A DNA stretch of 64,000 nt, taken from Conexibacter sp. SYSU D00693. Its GTDB lineage: Bacteria > Actinomycetota > Thermoleophilia > Solirubrobacterales > Solirubrobacteraceae. The position numbers were made by a program, and so were the translations under genes. Location: positions 2,604,001-2,668,000 of the forward strand of contig NZ_CP070950.1 of assembly GCF_017084525.1 (NCBI RefSeq), in the 5' to 3' direction. The notes under the pieces were generated by a model. That model saw only the letters and a list, made by a program, of their open reading frames with translations. It was not told the origin of the DNA and ran no database searches. This document shows, piece by piece, positions 17,529 through 25,868 of this stretch (position 1 is its first letter; each line of letters opens with the position of its first letter).

Positions 17529-17942
17529 GTGGCGCGTACGCACTCCCTCCTACTCGCGGTCACGGCCGCCGGGGTCGCCCTGGCCGGCTGCGGCACGAGC
17601 GACGACCGCGACCAGGCGCGGGCGACGGTCGAGCGCTTCTACGACGCGGTCCGCCACAAGGACGGCGAGGCGGCGTGCCGGCAGCTCAGCGCGCCGGCGC
17701 AGGACCAGGTCGAGGGGCAGAGCGGCCGGCGCTGCAACGAGGCGATCACCGCGCTGGACCTGGAGGGCGAGGCGGTCGTCGGCGCGGAGGTGTGGGTCAC
17801 CAACGCCAAGGTCGACCTGCGCTCGGGCGAGTCGGCCTTCCTGGGGCGCGAGGCCGTCGGCTGGCGGATCACGGCGCTGGGCTGCAAGCCCGAGGGCGAC
17901 AAGCCCGCCGACCGCCCCTTCGACTGCGAGGTGGAGGCGTGA
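17529..17942 (+). CDS. Putative lipoprotein, NTF2-like
   Basis: 137 residues. The signal LLLAVTAAGVALAGC ends in a lipobox (LAGC), so the mature protein should be lipid-anchored on the outer face of the membrane. The rest (RATVERFYDAVRHKDGEAAC to GWRITALGC) has the helix-then-sheet pattern of small NTF2/DUF4878-like domains, with several Cys. GTG 17529 is fixed by AGGAGG six bases upstream. It is the first gene of a tightly overlapping set with a 27-residue membrane peptide and a DUF6766 protein. Confidence 0.75.
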   Translation: MARTHSLLLAVTAAGVALAGCGTSDDRDQARATVERFYDAVRHKDGEAACRQLSAPAQDQVEGQSGRRCNEAITALDLEGEAVVGAEVWVTNAKVDLRSGESAFLGREAVGWRITALGCKPEGDKPADRPFDCEVEA

Positions 17943-18022
17943 AGACGCAGACGGTCCTGTACGCGCTGGTGATCCTGGCCGGTCTGGCCATGGCGTTCGC
18001 CGTGGGGGCGCTCGGCCAGTGA
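17939..18022 (+). CDS. 27-residue single-span membrane peptide
   Basis: A very short gene, GTG 17939 to TGA 18020-18022, encoding VKTQ followed by one hydrophobic span (VLYALVILAGLAMAFAVGAL) and GQ. It overlaps the lipoprotein stop by four bases (GTGA) and the next GTG by four bases (GTGA). It is thus embedded in a chain of coupled translation, which argues that it is real. It probably sits beside the DUF6766 membrane protein. No family is known to me. Confidence 0.6.
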   Translation: MKTQTVLYALVILAGLAMAFAVGALGQ

Positions 18023-18693
18023 GCCGCTGGCTGCGCGACAACAGCCTCGGCGTCGCCTTCGGCGTCCTCTTCCTCGTCACGCTCGTCGCGCAGGCGCTCG
18101 TCGGTCACGCCGACTTCAACCACCAGCAGGTCGCCCACCAGGCCGAGACCGTCTCGCTGGAGCGCTACCTGACGTCCTCGGCGTTCTGGGTCGACGTCAT
18201 GGAGAACTGGCAGTCCGAGTACCTGCAGTTCACGCTCTTCGTCCTGGCCGCCGTCTGGTTCGTCCAGCGGGGCTCGACCGAGTCCAAGAAGCTCGAGGAC
18301 ATCGGCGGCGAGGGCGACGAGGAGCAGCAGGTCGGCCGCTTCGCCGACGACGACTCGCCGCTGTGGGCGCGGGTCGGCGGCTGGCGCACGACGCTGTACT
18401 CGAACTCCTTCGTGCTCGTGATGGGCCTCATCTGGCTCGGGTCCTGGTCGGCGCAGGCGGTCACGGGACGCGTCGAGTACAACGCCCAGCAGCTCGACCA
18501 CCAGGAGGCGTCGCTGTCGCTGTGGCAGTACGTGGGCACGTCGGACTTCTGGAACCGCACGCTGCAGAACTGGCAGTCCGAGTTCCTCGCCGTCGGCTCG
18601 ATGGTCGTCTTCTCGATCTACCTGCGCCAGCGGGGCTCGTCGCAGTCCAAGCCGGTCGGCGCGGCGCACGCCGAGACCGCGGACGAGGGCTAG
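18019..18693 (+). CDS. DUF6766-type membrane protein with internal duplication
   Basis: 224 residues with four hydrophobic segments. The two halves are repeats of each other. NHQQVAHQAETVSLERYL then FWVDVMENWQSEYLQF and WFVQRGSTESK in the first half match NAQQLDHQEASLSLWQYV then FWNRTLQNWQSEFLAV and YLRQRGSSQSK in the second. A charged linker (about 85-110) joins them. The conserved NWQSE follows each extracellular-looking loop. Function unknown. GTG 18019 overlaps the membrane peptide stop. It shares CTAG with the convergent reductase gene. Confidence 0.75.
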   Translation: MSRWLRDNSLGVAFGVLFLVTLVAQALVGHADFNHQQVAHQAETVSLERYLTSSAFWVDVMENWQSEYLQFTLFVLAAVWFVQRGSTESKKLEDIGGEGDEEQQVGRFADDDSPLWARVGGWRTTLYSNSFVLVMGLIWLGSWSAQAVTGRVEYNAQQLDHQEASLSLWQYVGTSDFWNRTLQNWQSEFLAVGSMVVFSIYLRQRGSSQSKPVGAAHAETADEG

Positions 18694-19808
18694 GCGGCGG
18701 CGCGCTCGGCGGCGGCCGGCAGATCTCCGCGCGCCTGTGCGCGCGTGCGCGCGCGACGACCCCAGCGCGCCGCGCGCGCGTGGTGCAGGAGCGCCGGCAG
18801 GTGCTCGGGCAACCGCGGGACGTCGACGCCGGCACGGGCCAGGAGCGCCGCGCCCCGGTCGGTGGCGAAGCGCGTGGCCACGTCGAAGTACGGGACGTAC
18901 ACGGCGCCCTGGCCGCCGGCGGCCTGGAGTGCGTCGCCACCCGCCGCGGTGAACCGCGGCGCCGGCCGGTCGAGCAGGTGGGAGGCCACCTGTGCCAGCT
19001 CGCGGACCGTGATGGCGTGCGGACCGGCGGCAAGAGCGAACGCGCCGGTCGGCTCCTCGGGGTCGGCGAGGAGCTCCAGGACGCCGGCGGCCACGGCGTC
19101 GACGGGGATCGTGTCGACGACGCCGTCCGGGTCGGCCGGCAGCTCGTCGAGCAGGCCGCGGCTGAACGCCTGCAGCGGCCAGTAGAGGACGTTGAACGCG
19201 GAGGTCCAGCCACTGCCGGCCTCCCCCATGACGATGCTCGGGCGCGCGATCGCGGCGGGGATGCCGCTCGCGGCGACGAGGCGCTCGGCCTCGGCCTTCG
19301 TGCGCTCGTAGGTGTTGCGGAACGCGACGTCGAGCGGCGGTGGGGTCAGCTCGCCGGCGACGCCCTCGTGGCGCCCGGCGACGAACGCGGTCGACACGTG
19401 CACGAGCCGCGGCGCGGCCCGCAGCGCCGAGACGAGCTCGAGGACCTCGGCGGTCCCGCCGACGTTCACCGCGCGGGCCTCGTCGAGCGGCAGGTCGAAG
19501 GTGATCGACGCCCCGCAGTGCACGACCGCGGCGACCTCGTCGACCAGGCGCTCGCGGGCGGCGCGCGCGAGGCCCAGGCGCGGCGCGACGAGATCGCCCG
19601 GCACCGCCCGCAGCCGGTCGCGCCCCGGCACCGCGACGCCCTCGCCGTGCAGCTGCGCGAGCGCCGCGTCCATCCGGCGCTCCGCGGCGTCGGCGTCGGG
19701 CGCGCGGACGAGGGCGACGACGCGGTCGCCCCGGGCGAGCAGCGCGTCGGCGAGCACGGCGCCGAGGAAGCCGGTCGCGCCGGTGAGGAGGACCGCGCCG
19801 TTGGTCAT
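18690..19808 (-). CDS. Extended SDR, thioester-reductase-like (NAD-binding 4)
   Basis: 372 residues. It begins VLLTGATGFLGAVLADALLARG, the TGxxGxxG dinucleotide loop of extended SDRs. VHCGASITFDLPLDEARAVNVGGT and TYERTKAEAERLV (Tyr-x3-Lys) follow. This layout is that of thioester reductase/fatty acyl reductase domains, which release acyl chains as aldehydes. ATG 19808 overlaps the fabI stop (ATGA), making it the last gene of the fatty-acid synthesis operon. It may act on acyl-ACP or acyl-CoA made by that operon, but this is inference. The C-terminal 40 residues are Arg/Ala-rich. Confidence 0.8.
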   Translation of the reverse strand: MTNGAVLLTGATGFLGAVLADALLARGDRVVALVRAPDADAAERRMDAALAQLHGEGVAVPGRDRLRAVPGDLVAPRLGLARAARERLVDEVAAVVHCGASITFDLPLDEARAVNVGGTAEVLELVSALRAAPRLVHVSTAFVAGRHEGVAGELTPPPLDVAFRNTYERTKAEAERLVAASGIPAAIARPSIVMGEAGSGWTSAFNVLYWPLQAFSRGLLDELPADPDGVVDTIPVDAVAAGVLELLADPEEPTGAFALAAGPHAITVRELAQVASHLLDRPAPRFTAAGGDALQAAGGQGAVYVPYFDVATRFATDRGAALLARAGVDVPRLPEHLPALLHHARAARWGRRARTRAQARGDLPAAAERAAA

Positions 19809-20581
19809 GCGGCGGCCCCCACGGCGTGGAAGCCGCCGTCGACGTGGAGGATCTCGCCGGTCGTGGCGGCGGCCATCGGCGAGAGCAGGAACCGCACGGC
19901 GTCGGCCACGGGGCCGGTGTCGCGCGTGTCCCACCCCAGCGGCGCCTGGCGCTGCCAGTGGTCGCGCAGCCCGTCGAAGCCCGGGATGCCGCCGGCGGCG
20001 ATGGTCTCGAGCGGCCCGGCGCTCACGAGGTTGACCCGCACGCCCCGCGGTCCGAGGTCGCGCGCGAGGTAGCGCGAGACCGCCTCGAGGGCCGCCTTGC
20101 TCACGCCCATCCAGTCGTACACCGGCCAGGCGACCGTCGCGTCGAAGTCCAGCCCGACGACGGACGCGCCGCCCTCGGCGCGCTCGAGCAGGTCCAGCAG
20201 CGCCGCGGTCAGCGCCTTGAACGAGAAGGCCGACGTGCGGAAGGCGACCTCGGCGCTCTCGGGCGGCGTCTCGAGGAACTGGCCGCCCAGCGCGTCCGGC
20301 GGGGCGAAGGCGATCGCGTGGAGGATCCCGTCCAGCCCGCCCCACCGTGCGGCGAGGTCGTCGGCGACACGCCGCAGGTGCTCGGGCTCGTTGACGTCGA
20401 GCTCGAGGACGTCCACCTCCGCGGGGAGCTGGCGGGCGGCGCGCTGGGTGAGGCGCAGGCCGCGGCCGAAGCCGGTGAGCACGACCTCTGCGCCGTCGGC
20501 CAGCGCGCGGTTGGCGACCTCCCACGCGATCGAGTCGCGCGTGAGGACGCCGGTGACCAGGAGGCGACGGCCCTCGAGCAT
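19805..20581 (-). CDS. fabI: Enoyl-ACP reductase, FabI/InhA type
   Basis: 258 residues, NADH-dependent reduction of trans-2-enoyl-ACP, last step of the elongation cycle. It starts MLEGRRLLVTGVLTRDSIAW, continues with LTGFGRGLRLTQRAARQLP, and has VVGLDFDATVAWPVYDWMGVSK with the Tyr-x6-Lys catalytic pair. These features and the RAPLGW segment are closer to mycobacterial InhA than to E. coli FabI by eye. ATG 20581 overlaps the upstream stop by one base (TGATG). It is in the FAS II operon. Confidence 0.93.
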   Translation of the reverse strand: MLEGRRLLVTGVLTRDSIAWEVANRALADGAEVVLTGFGRGLRLTQRAARQLPAEVDVLELDVNEPEHLRRVADDLAARWGGLDGILHAIAFAPPDALGGQFLETPPESAEVAFRTSAFSFKALTAALLDLLERAEGGASVVGLDFDATVAWPVYDWMGVSKAALEAVSRYLARDLGPRGVRVNLVSAGPLETIAAGGIPGFDGLRDHWQRQAPLGWDTRDTGPVADAVRFLLSPMAAATTGEILHVDGGFHAVGAAA

Positions 20582-21111
20582 CAGAGGAAGACCGGGACGC
20601 GGCCGTCGGCGTCGGGCGCGTGGGGATCGGCCTGCGCGTCCTCGCGGGCCCAGAGGACCTCGACGCGGGCGCGGCAGCAGAGGCGGTCGTCGTGGTCGCG
20701 CACCGCCCAGGTCAGCGCGACGAGCCCGGCAGGGCCGGGCAGGTCGCGCACCTCGGCGACCTCGCCGTCGACGCGGACGTGCTCGTCCAGCGCGACGGGG
20801 CGCTTGAACACGACGTCGCCCAGCCGGCGCAGCGCGACGACGCGGCGCGGGTCGAACGGCACGAGGCCGGCGGCGACCGAGACGACGAGCAGGCCGTGGG
20901 CGATGCGCTGGCCGAACGGCGAGCGGGCCGCCCAGGCGGCGTCGACGTGCTGGGGGTGGTGGTCGCCGGTGAGCGCGGCGAAGCCGAGGACGTCGCGCTC
21001 GTCGACCGGGCGCCAGCCCGTGCGGAAGCGCTGGCCGGCGGCCAGGTCCTCGAAGGGCGCCGACCAGCGCAGCTCGGGCGCGGCGGGGGCGGTCGCGGTG
21101 GGCGGGGTCAT
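20581..21111 (-). CDS. MaoC-like hot-dog dehydratase, probable 3-hydroxyacyl-ACP dehydratase
   Basis: 176 residues with one MaoC hot-dog domain. FAALTGDHHPQHVDAAWAA and SPFGQRIAHGLLVVS form the hydratase-2 motif with the catalytic Asp/His pair. A classic FabZ is absent from this operon, so this protein probably supplies the dehydration step, as HadAB does in mycobacteria. That role is inferred from position. It lies 11 bases after the carboxylase gene and overlaps fabI. The N-terminal 20 residues are Pro/Ala-rich and the C-terminus has a CCRAR segment. Confidence 0.83.
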   Translation of the reverse strand: MTPPTATAPAAPELRWSAPFEDLAAGQRFRTGWRPVDERDVLGFAALTGDHHPQHVDAAWAARSPFGQRIAHGLLVVSVAAGLVPFDPRRVVALRRLGDVVFKRPVALDEHVRVDGEVAEVRDLPGPAGLVALTWAVRDHDDRLCCRARVEVLWAREDAQADPHAPDADGRVPVFL

Positions 21112-21122
21112 GCTGGGTCCTC

Positions 21123-22565
21123 CTAGAGCCGGACGTTGCGGGCCGGGCGCGGGGCGCCGGCACCGTCGAGGTGGGTGAGCGCCTGGGCGAGGCGCTCGCG
21201 CGTGTCGGACGGCGCGACGACCTCGTCGATCGAGCCGCCGCGCACGGCGCCCGCGACCGAGAGGTGCTCGGCGGCGTAGCGCGCGCCGCGCCGGCGGCGC
21301 TCGGCGACCGGGTCGTCGGCGGCGGCGATGGCGCGGCGCTCGACGATGCCGACGGCCTGCTCGGCGCCCATGACGCCGAGCTGCGCCTGGGGCCAGGCGA
21401 GGACGAGGTCCGCGCCCAGCTCGCGCGAGTTCATCGCGATGTACGCACCGCCGAACGCCTTGCGCAGCACGACGGTGAGCCGCGGGACCGACGCGCCCGC
21501 GAACGCGTGCACGAGCTTGGACCCGTGGCGGATGACGCCGTCGGCCTCCTGCTTGGTCCCGGGCAGGAACCCGGGCGTGTCGACGAGCACGACGAGCGGC
21601 AGCCCGAAGAGGTCGCAGGTGCGGATGAACCGGGCCGCCTTCGCGGCCGACTCGCTGTCCAGCACGCCGCCGAGGTGGCGCGGCTGGTTGGCGACGATGC
21701 CCACGGCCCGGCCGTCGAGGCGGGCGTAGGCCGTCACGACGTTGCGCGCCCAGCGCTCGCCGAGCTCGAGCAGCCGGCCGCCGTCGACGATCGCCCGCGC
21801 GACGTCGCGCACGTCGTAGACCTTGCGCGGGTCGTCGGGCACCGCGGCGTCGGGCGCGTGGCCGGGCGGGTCCACGACGGGCCAGCGCGGCGGGCGCTCG
21901 CCCGCGCGGTGCGGGAGGTAGTCGAGCAGGTCGCGCGCGAGCCACGCGGCGTCGGCGTCGGTCTGCGCGACGAGGTCGCAGACGCCGTTGCGCTCGTGCA
22001 CGCGCGGTCCGCCCAGGCCCGCGGCGTCGACCTCCTCGCCGAGCACCTCCCGCACGACGCCCGGGCCGGTCAGGAACATCGCGGCGTCGCGCGTCATGAC
22101 GACGTGGTCGGTGAGCGCCGGGCCGTAGGACCCGCCGCCCGCGCTGACGCCCGCGACGACGCTGACCTGCGGGACGAGGCCCGAGAGCGCCACGTGCTCG
22201 CGGAAGATCCGGCCGTAGCCGTTGAGCGCGTCGAGGCCCTCCTGCAGGCGGGCACCGGCCGAGGCGACGAAGCCGACGGCGGGGACGCGCGCGCGGCCGG
22301 CGAGGCGCAGGACCTGGCAGATCGTCTCGGCGTGCGCCGCGCCGAGGGACCCGCCGGCGAACGACGGGTCCTGCGCGAAGGCGTAGACCGGCCGGCCGTC
22401 GATGCGCCCGGCGGCGCCCAGGACGCCGTCGCCCGCGGCACCGTCGGCGAGCTTGCGCGACACGACGCCGGTGCGCACGAGCGAGAGCGACCCCGGGTCG
22501 CACAGGACCTCGAGGCGCTCCAGGGCGCTGAGCTGCTCGGCGGGCCGCTCGGCGAGCTTGAGCAT
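21123..22565 (-). CDS. Acyl-CoA carboxylase carboxyltransferase subunit (AccD-type)
   Basis: 480 residues holding both crotonase-like halves of a biotin-dependent carboxyltransferase. The N half has GAAHAETICQVLRLAGR and GVSAGGGSYGPALTDHVVMT. The C half has LFGLPLVVLVDTPGFLPGTK, RKAFGGAYIAMNS and LVLAWPQAQLGVMGAEQAVG. It should carboxylate acetyl- or propionyl-CoA with a separate biotin subunit. Its place in a FAS operon resembles accD6 after kasB in Mycobacterium and suggests malonyl-CoA supply. ATG 22565 overlaps the fabF stop; GTG 22568 directly before it is also possible. Confidence 0.9.
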   Translation of the reverse strand: MLKLAERPAEQLSALERLEVLCDPGSLSLVRTGVVSRKLADGAAGDGVLGAAGRIDGRPVYAFAQDPSFAGGSLGAAHAETICQVLRLAGRARVPAVGFVASAGARLQEGLDALNGYGRIFREHVALSGLVPQVSVVAGVSAGGGSYGPALTDHVVMTRDAAMFLTGPGVVREVLGEEVDAAGLGGPRVHERNGVCDLVAQTDADAAWLARDLLDYLPHRAGERPPRWPVVDPPGHAPDAAVPDDPRKVYDVRDVARAIVDGGRLLELGERWARNVVTAYARLDGRAVGIVANQPRHLGGVLDSESAAKAARFIRTCDLFGLPLVVLVDTPGFLPGTKQEADGVIRHGSKLVHAFAGASVPRLTVVLRKAFGGAYIAMNSRELGADLVLAWPQAQLGVMGAEQAVGIVERRAIAAADDPVAERRRRGARYAAEHLSVAGAVRGGSIDEVVAPSDTRERLAQALTHLDGAGAPRPARNVRL

Positions 22566-23773
22566 CACGCGGCCTCGAGGCAGAGGACGGCGTTGTGGCC
22601 GCCGAAGCCGAACGAGTTCGACAGGCCGACGGGCGCCCGCTCCGGGTCGTCGAGGGCGAGCGGGCGCGCCGAGCCGCCCGGCACGTAGTCGAGGTCCAGG
22701 CCCTCCTCGCGCTCCGCCCAGCCGACGGTGGGCGGGGCGACGCGGTCGCGCAGCGCCAGGACGGTCGCGACCGCCTCGACGGCCCCGGCGGCCCCGAGCA
22801 GGTGGCCGATCGCCGACTTCAGCGAGGAGACCGGGACCTCCGTCGCGCGCTCACCCAGCGCCTCGTGCAGCGCGCGCGTCTCGGCCCGGTCGTTGAGCGG
22901 CGTGGAGGTGCCGTGGGCGTTGACGTAGTCGACGTCGGCGGGCTCGAGCCCGGCGTCGCGCAGCGCGTGGCGCACGGCGCGCGCCGCGCCCTGGCCCTCG
23001 GGGTGCGGGGCCGTGAGGTGGTGGGCGTCGCTCGTGGCGCCGTAGCCGCGCAGCGTCGCGAGGATGCGCGCGCCGCGTTCGCGCGCCGCGTCGCCGTCCT
23101 CGAGGACGAGCACGCCGGCGCCCTCCCCCATGACGAAGCCGTCACGCCGTGCGTCGAACGGGCGCGAGACGCCGCTCGGGCTCAGCGCGTCCATCGCCGC
23201 GAAGGCGGTCTTCGAGAGCGGGGTGATCGCCGCCTCGCTGCCACCGCACACGACGGCGGTCGCGTCGCCGCACTGGATCGCGCGGGCCGCGCTGCCGATC
23301 GCGTGGGCCCCGGCCGCGCAGGCGGAGACCACGCCGTAGGTCAGCCCGCGCAGGTCGTGGCGCAGCGCCACCGCGGCGGCGGGCGCGTTGCTCATCATGA
23401 GCGGGATGGACAGCGGCCCGACGCCGACCGGGCCGCGGTCGCGCAGGTCGTGCACGGCGCCCTCGAGCGTGTGGATCCCGCCGATCCCGGTCCCGACGAT
23501 GCAGCCGACGAGCTCGGGGTCGTAGGGCGGCGCGTCGGCGTCCCAGCCCGCGTCGGCCAGCGCCTCGCCGGCGGCGACGCGCGCGAGCTGCGTGCAGCGG
23601 TCGGCCCGGCGCGCCTCCTTCTTGGAGAGGTGCTCGGCCGGGTCGTAGGCGCCGCAGCGGCCCTCGCCGTCCTCGATGCCGCTCGCGCCGGCCGACCAGC
23701 GCTCGTGCAGGACGCGGGCGCCGACGCCCAGCGGCGTCACGGCACCCACGCCCGTGATGACGACGTCGCCCAC
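22565..23773 (-). CDS. fabF: 3-oxoacyl-ACP synthase II
   Basis: 402 residues, condensing acyl-ACP with malonyl-ACP to elongate chains. The thiolase-fold active site is complete: Cys in VVSACAAGAHAIG, His in NAHGTSTPLND, Lys/His in SLKSAIGHLLGAAGAVEA. NSFGFGGHNAVL is the C-terminal KAS signature. It starts at GTG 23773, nine bases after acpP. It is the only KAS I/II gene in the operon, where mycobacteria have two (kasA, kasB). Confidence 0.95.
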   Translation of the reverse strand: MGDVVITGVGAVTPLGVGARVLHERWSAGASGIEDGEGRCGAYDPAEHLSKKEARRADRCTQLARVAAGEALADAGWDADAPPYDPELVGCIVGTGIGGIHTLEGAVHDLRDRGPVGVGPLSIPLMMSNAPAAAVALRHDLRGLTYGVVSACAAGAHAIGSAARAIQCGDATAVVCGGSEAAITPLSKTAFAAMDALSPSGVSRPFDARRDGFVMGEGAGVLVLEDGDAARERGARILATLRGYGATSDAHHLTAPHPEGQGAARAVRHALRDAGLEPADVDYVNAHGTSTPLNDRAETRALHEALGERATEVPVSSLKSAIGHLLGAAGAVEAVATVLALRDRVAPPTVGWAEREEGLDLDYVPGGSARPLALDDPERAPVGLSNSFGFGGHNAVLCLEAA

Positions 23774-23782
23774 GGGCGTGCC

Positions 23783-24037
23783 TCAGCCGGCGCGCGCGAC
23801 GATGCGGTCGACCGCGTCGCCGACGGTCTTGAACTCCTTGACGTCCGAGCTCTCGAGCCGGACGCCGTACTCCTCCTCGACGATCTGCGCGAGCTCGGCG
23901 AGGTCGAGGGAGTCGATGTCGAGCGCCTCGAAGGTCGCCTCGCGGGTGACGTCCTCGACGGCGACGTCGCCGAAGGACGAGATCGCCTCGGCGACGCGGG
24001 CCTGGACGGCCTCGGGGGTGACGGCGGTGGTGGCCAT
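23783..24037 (-). CDS. acpP: Acyl carrier protein
   Basis: 84 residues, acidic. The phosphopantetheine site is ALDIDSLDLAELAQIV with Ser43. The flanking helices (VQARVAEAISSFGDVAVEDV, VKEFKTVGDAVDRIVARAG) fit the four-helix ACP fold. It carries growing acyl chains between the operon's enzymes. ATG 24037 has a strong GAGGAGG site. This is the widest spacing in the operon (41 bases from fabG) and has the strongest ribosome site, consistent with the need for more ACP than enzyme. Confidence 0.94.
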   Translation of the reverse strand: MATTAVTPEAVQARVAEAISSFGDVAVEDVTREATFEALDIDSLDLAELAQIVEEEYGVRLESSDVKEFKTVGDAVDRIVARAG

Positions 24038-24078
24038 GGTGGGTGGGTCCTCCTCGGGTGGTGGGACTTCGGGGTGGA

Positions 24079-24867
24079 TCAGGCGGAGAGGCCGCCGTCG
24101 ACGGGGAGCGTCGCGGCGGTCACGTAGGCGGCGGCGTCGCTGGCCAGGAAGCGCACGGCGGCGGCGACGTCCTCGGGCGTGCCGACGCGCTTGGCGGGGA
24201 TGTGGTCGGCCAGGCCGCCGGCCGGGAGGTCGGCGGTCATGTCGGTGGCGATGAAGCCCGGGGCGACGGCGTTGACGGTCACGCCGCGCCGGGCGACCTC
24301 GTGGGCGACGGTCTGGGTCATCGCGACGAGGCCCGCCTTCGCGGCGGCGTAGTTGGCCTGGCCGGCGTTGGCACGCAGGCCGACGATCGACGCGACGTTG
24401 ACGATGCGCCCGTAGCGGGCGCGGACCATGCCGCGCAGCGCGGCGCGCGTGAGGCGGAAGGCGGACGTGAGGTTCGTCTCGAGGACGCGGTCCCAGGCCT
24501 CGTCGGTGAGCTGGAGGGCCAGGCCGTCGTCGCGCACGCCGGCGTTGTTGACGAGGCACAGGACGGGGCCGAGCTCCTGCTGGACCTCGTCGAGCAGGCG
24601 CGCGGCGGCGTCGGGCTCCGCGACGTCGCCGCGGACGACGTGGGCGCTGCCACCCGCGTCGCGGATCGCGGCGGCGGTGCGCCGGGCGCCGTCCTCGTCG
24701 GCCTTGAAGCCCACGCCGACGGCCCAGCCGTCGTCGGCCAGCGCCGTGGCGACGGCCGCGCCGATGCCGCGCGAGGCGCCGGTGACGAGGGCGACGGCGC
24801 CCTGGGGGCGCGCGGTGCCGGGGACCAGCTTGGCGGCGGAGGTCGCCGTCTCGGCCGTGGCGCTCAT
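24079..24867 (-). CDS. fabG: 3-oxoacyl-ACP reductase
   Basis: 262 residues, classical SDR using NADPH. LVTGASRGIGAAVATALA is the cofactor loop and LVNNAGVRDDGLALQL follows. Ser of VNVASIVG with Tyr/Lys of NYAAAKAGLVAMTQ forms the catalytic set, and VNAVAPGFIATDMTADL is typical of FabG. About 20 extra N-terminal residues (ETATSAAKLVPGTARP) precede the core. ATG 24867 overlaps fabH's stop (ATGA). Confidence 0.92.
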   Translation of the reverse strand: MSATAETATSAAKLVPGTARPQGAVALVTGASRGIGAAVATALADDGWAVGVGFKADEDGARRTAAAIRDAGGSAHVVRGDVAEPDAAARLLDEVQQELGPVLCLVNNAGVRDDGLALQLTDEAWDRVLETNLTSAFRLTRAALRGMVRARYGRIVNVASIVGLRANAGQANYAAAKAGLVAMTQTVAHEVARRGVTVNAVAPGFIATDMTADLPAGGLADHIPAKRVGTPEDVAAAVRFLASDAAAYVTAATLPVDGGLSA

Positions 24868-25868
24868 GCCGCCGCCTCCCACTCGAGCAGCGCGGCGCCC
24901 CACGTGAGGCCGGCACCGAACGCGCAGACCAGGACGCGGCCCGGGTCGGGCAGCCTGCCGGCCGCCTTCGCCCGGGCCAGCGCCAGGGGGATGGTCGCCG
25001 CCGACGTGTTGCCCGTCTGGGCGATGTCGTCGACGATCCGGTCGGCCGGGAGGCCGAGCCGGTCGGCCACCGCGGCGGTGATGCGCGCGTTGGCCTGGTG
25101 GGGGACGACGAGGTCGACGTCCTGCAGCTCGATGCCGGCGCGGTCGCAGACGCGCCTGGCCGCGCCGGTCATGGCGCTCACGGCGCGCCGGAAGGTCTCG
25201 TGGCCGTCCATCGTCAGCCGGCCGCCGACCTCGCAGGCGATGAGGTCCGCGCCGGTGCCGTCGCTGCCCAGGACGACGGGGCCCAGGCGCCCGCCCTCGC
25301 CGTTGGCGGTGAGCACCGCCGCGGCCGCGCCGTCGCCGAACAGCGGCGTCGTCATCTTGTCGGCGGGGGCCAGGATGGAGGTCAGGCGCTCGGCGCCGAC
25401 GACGAGCGCGCACTGCGCGCGGCCGGTCTCGAGCTGGGCGGCGGCGGTCGTCAGCGCCGTGAGCCAGCCCGTGCACGCGGCCCACACGTCGTAGGCGGCG
25501 GCGCCGTGGGTGCCCAGCCGCGCGGCGAGCACCGGCGCGACCGACGGCGTCACGCGGTCCGGCGTCATCGTCGCGACGACGACGAGGTCCACCTCGCTGG
25601 CCGAGACGCCCGCGTCGTCCAGGGCGGCACGGGCAGCGTGCTCGGCGAGGTCCGTGGTGCCGACGCCCTCGCCGGCACGCCGCCGTTCGTCGATGCCCGT
25701 GCGCCGGGCGATCCAGGTCTCGTCGACGCCGATCGCCGCGGCGACGGGGCCGTTGGTGATGCGCTCGTCGGGCAGCGCGGCGCCGAGGCCGGCGAGCCGC
25801 GCGGCGTGCACGCTGCGCAGGTCCGTGACGCTCGCGCCCTCCTCGATGACGGCGCTATGCCAGTGCAC
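24864..25868 (-). CDS. fabH: 3-oxoacyl-ACP synthase III
   Basis: 334 residues, starting chain synthesis from an acyl-CoA and malonyl-ACP. The active site Cys is in VWAACTGWLTAL, the His in LVVPHQANARITAAVAD and the Asn in QTGNTSAATIPLALA. GTG 25868 is chosen because GGAGG lies six bases upstream. It overlaps the end of fabD by 14 bases. The primer preference (acetyl versus branched) cannot be read directly. Confidence 0.93.
   Translation of the reverse strand: MHWHSAVIEEGASVTDLRSVHAARLAGLGAALPDERITNGPVAAAIGVDETWIARRTGIDERRRAGEGVGTTDLAEHAARAALDDAGVSASEVDLVVVATMTPDRVTPSVAPVLAARLGTHGAAAYDVWAACTGWLTALTTAAAQLETGRAQCALVVGAERLTSILAPADKMTTPLFGDGAAAAVLTANGEGGRLGPVVLGSDGTGADLIACEVGGRLTMDGHETFRRAVSAMTGAARRVCDRAGIELQDVDLVVPHQANARITAAVADRLGLPADRIVDDIAQTGNTSAATIPLALARAKAAGRLPDPGRVLVCAFGAGLTWGAALLEWEAAA

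Noticed and set aside
25783-25868. Alternative fabH start further downstream
   Set aside because: GTG 25868 has GGAGG six bases upstream and overlaps fabD as other junctions in the operon do; the inner candidates lack ribosome sites.
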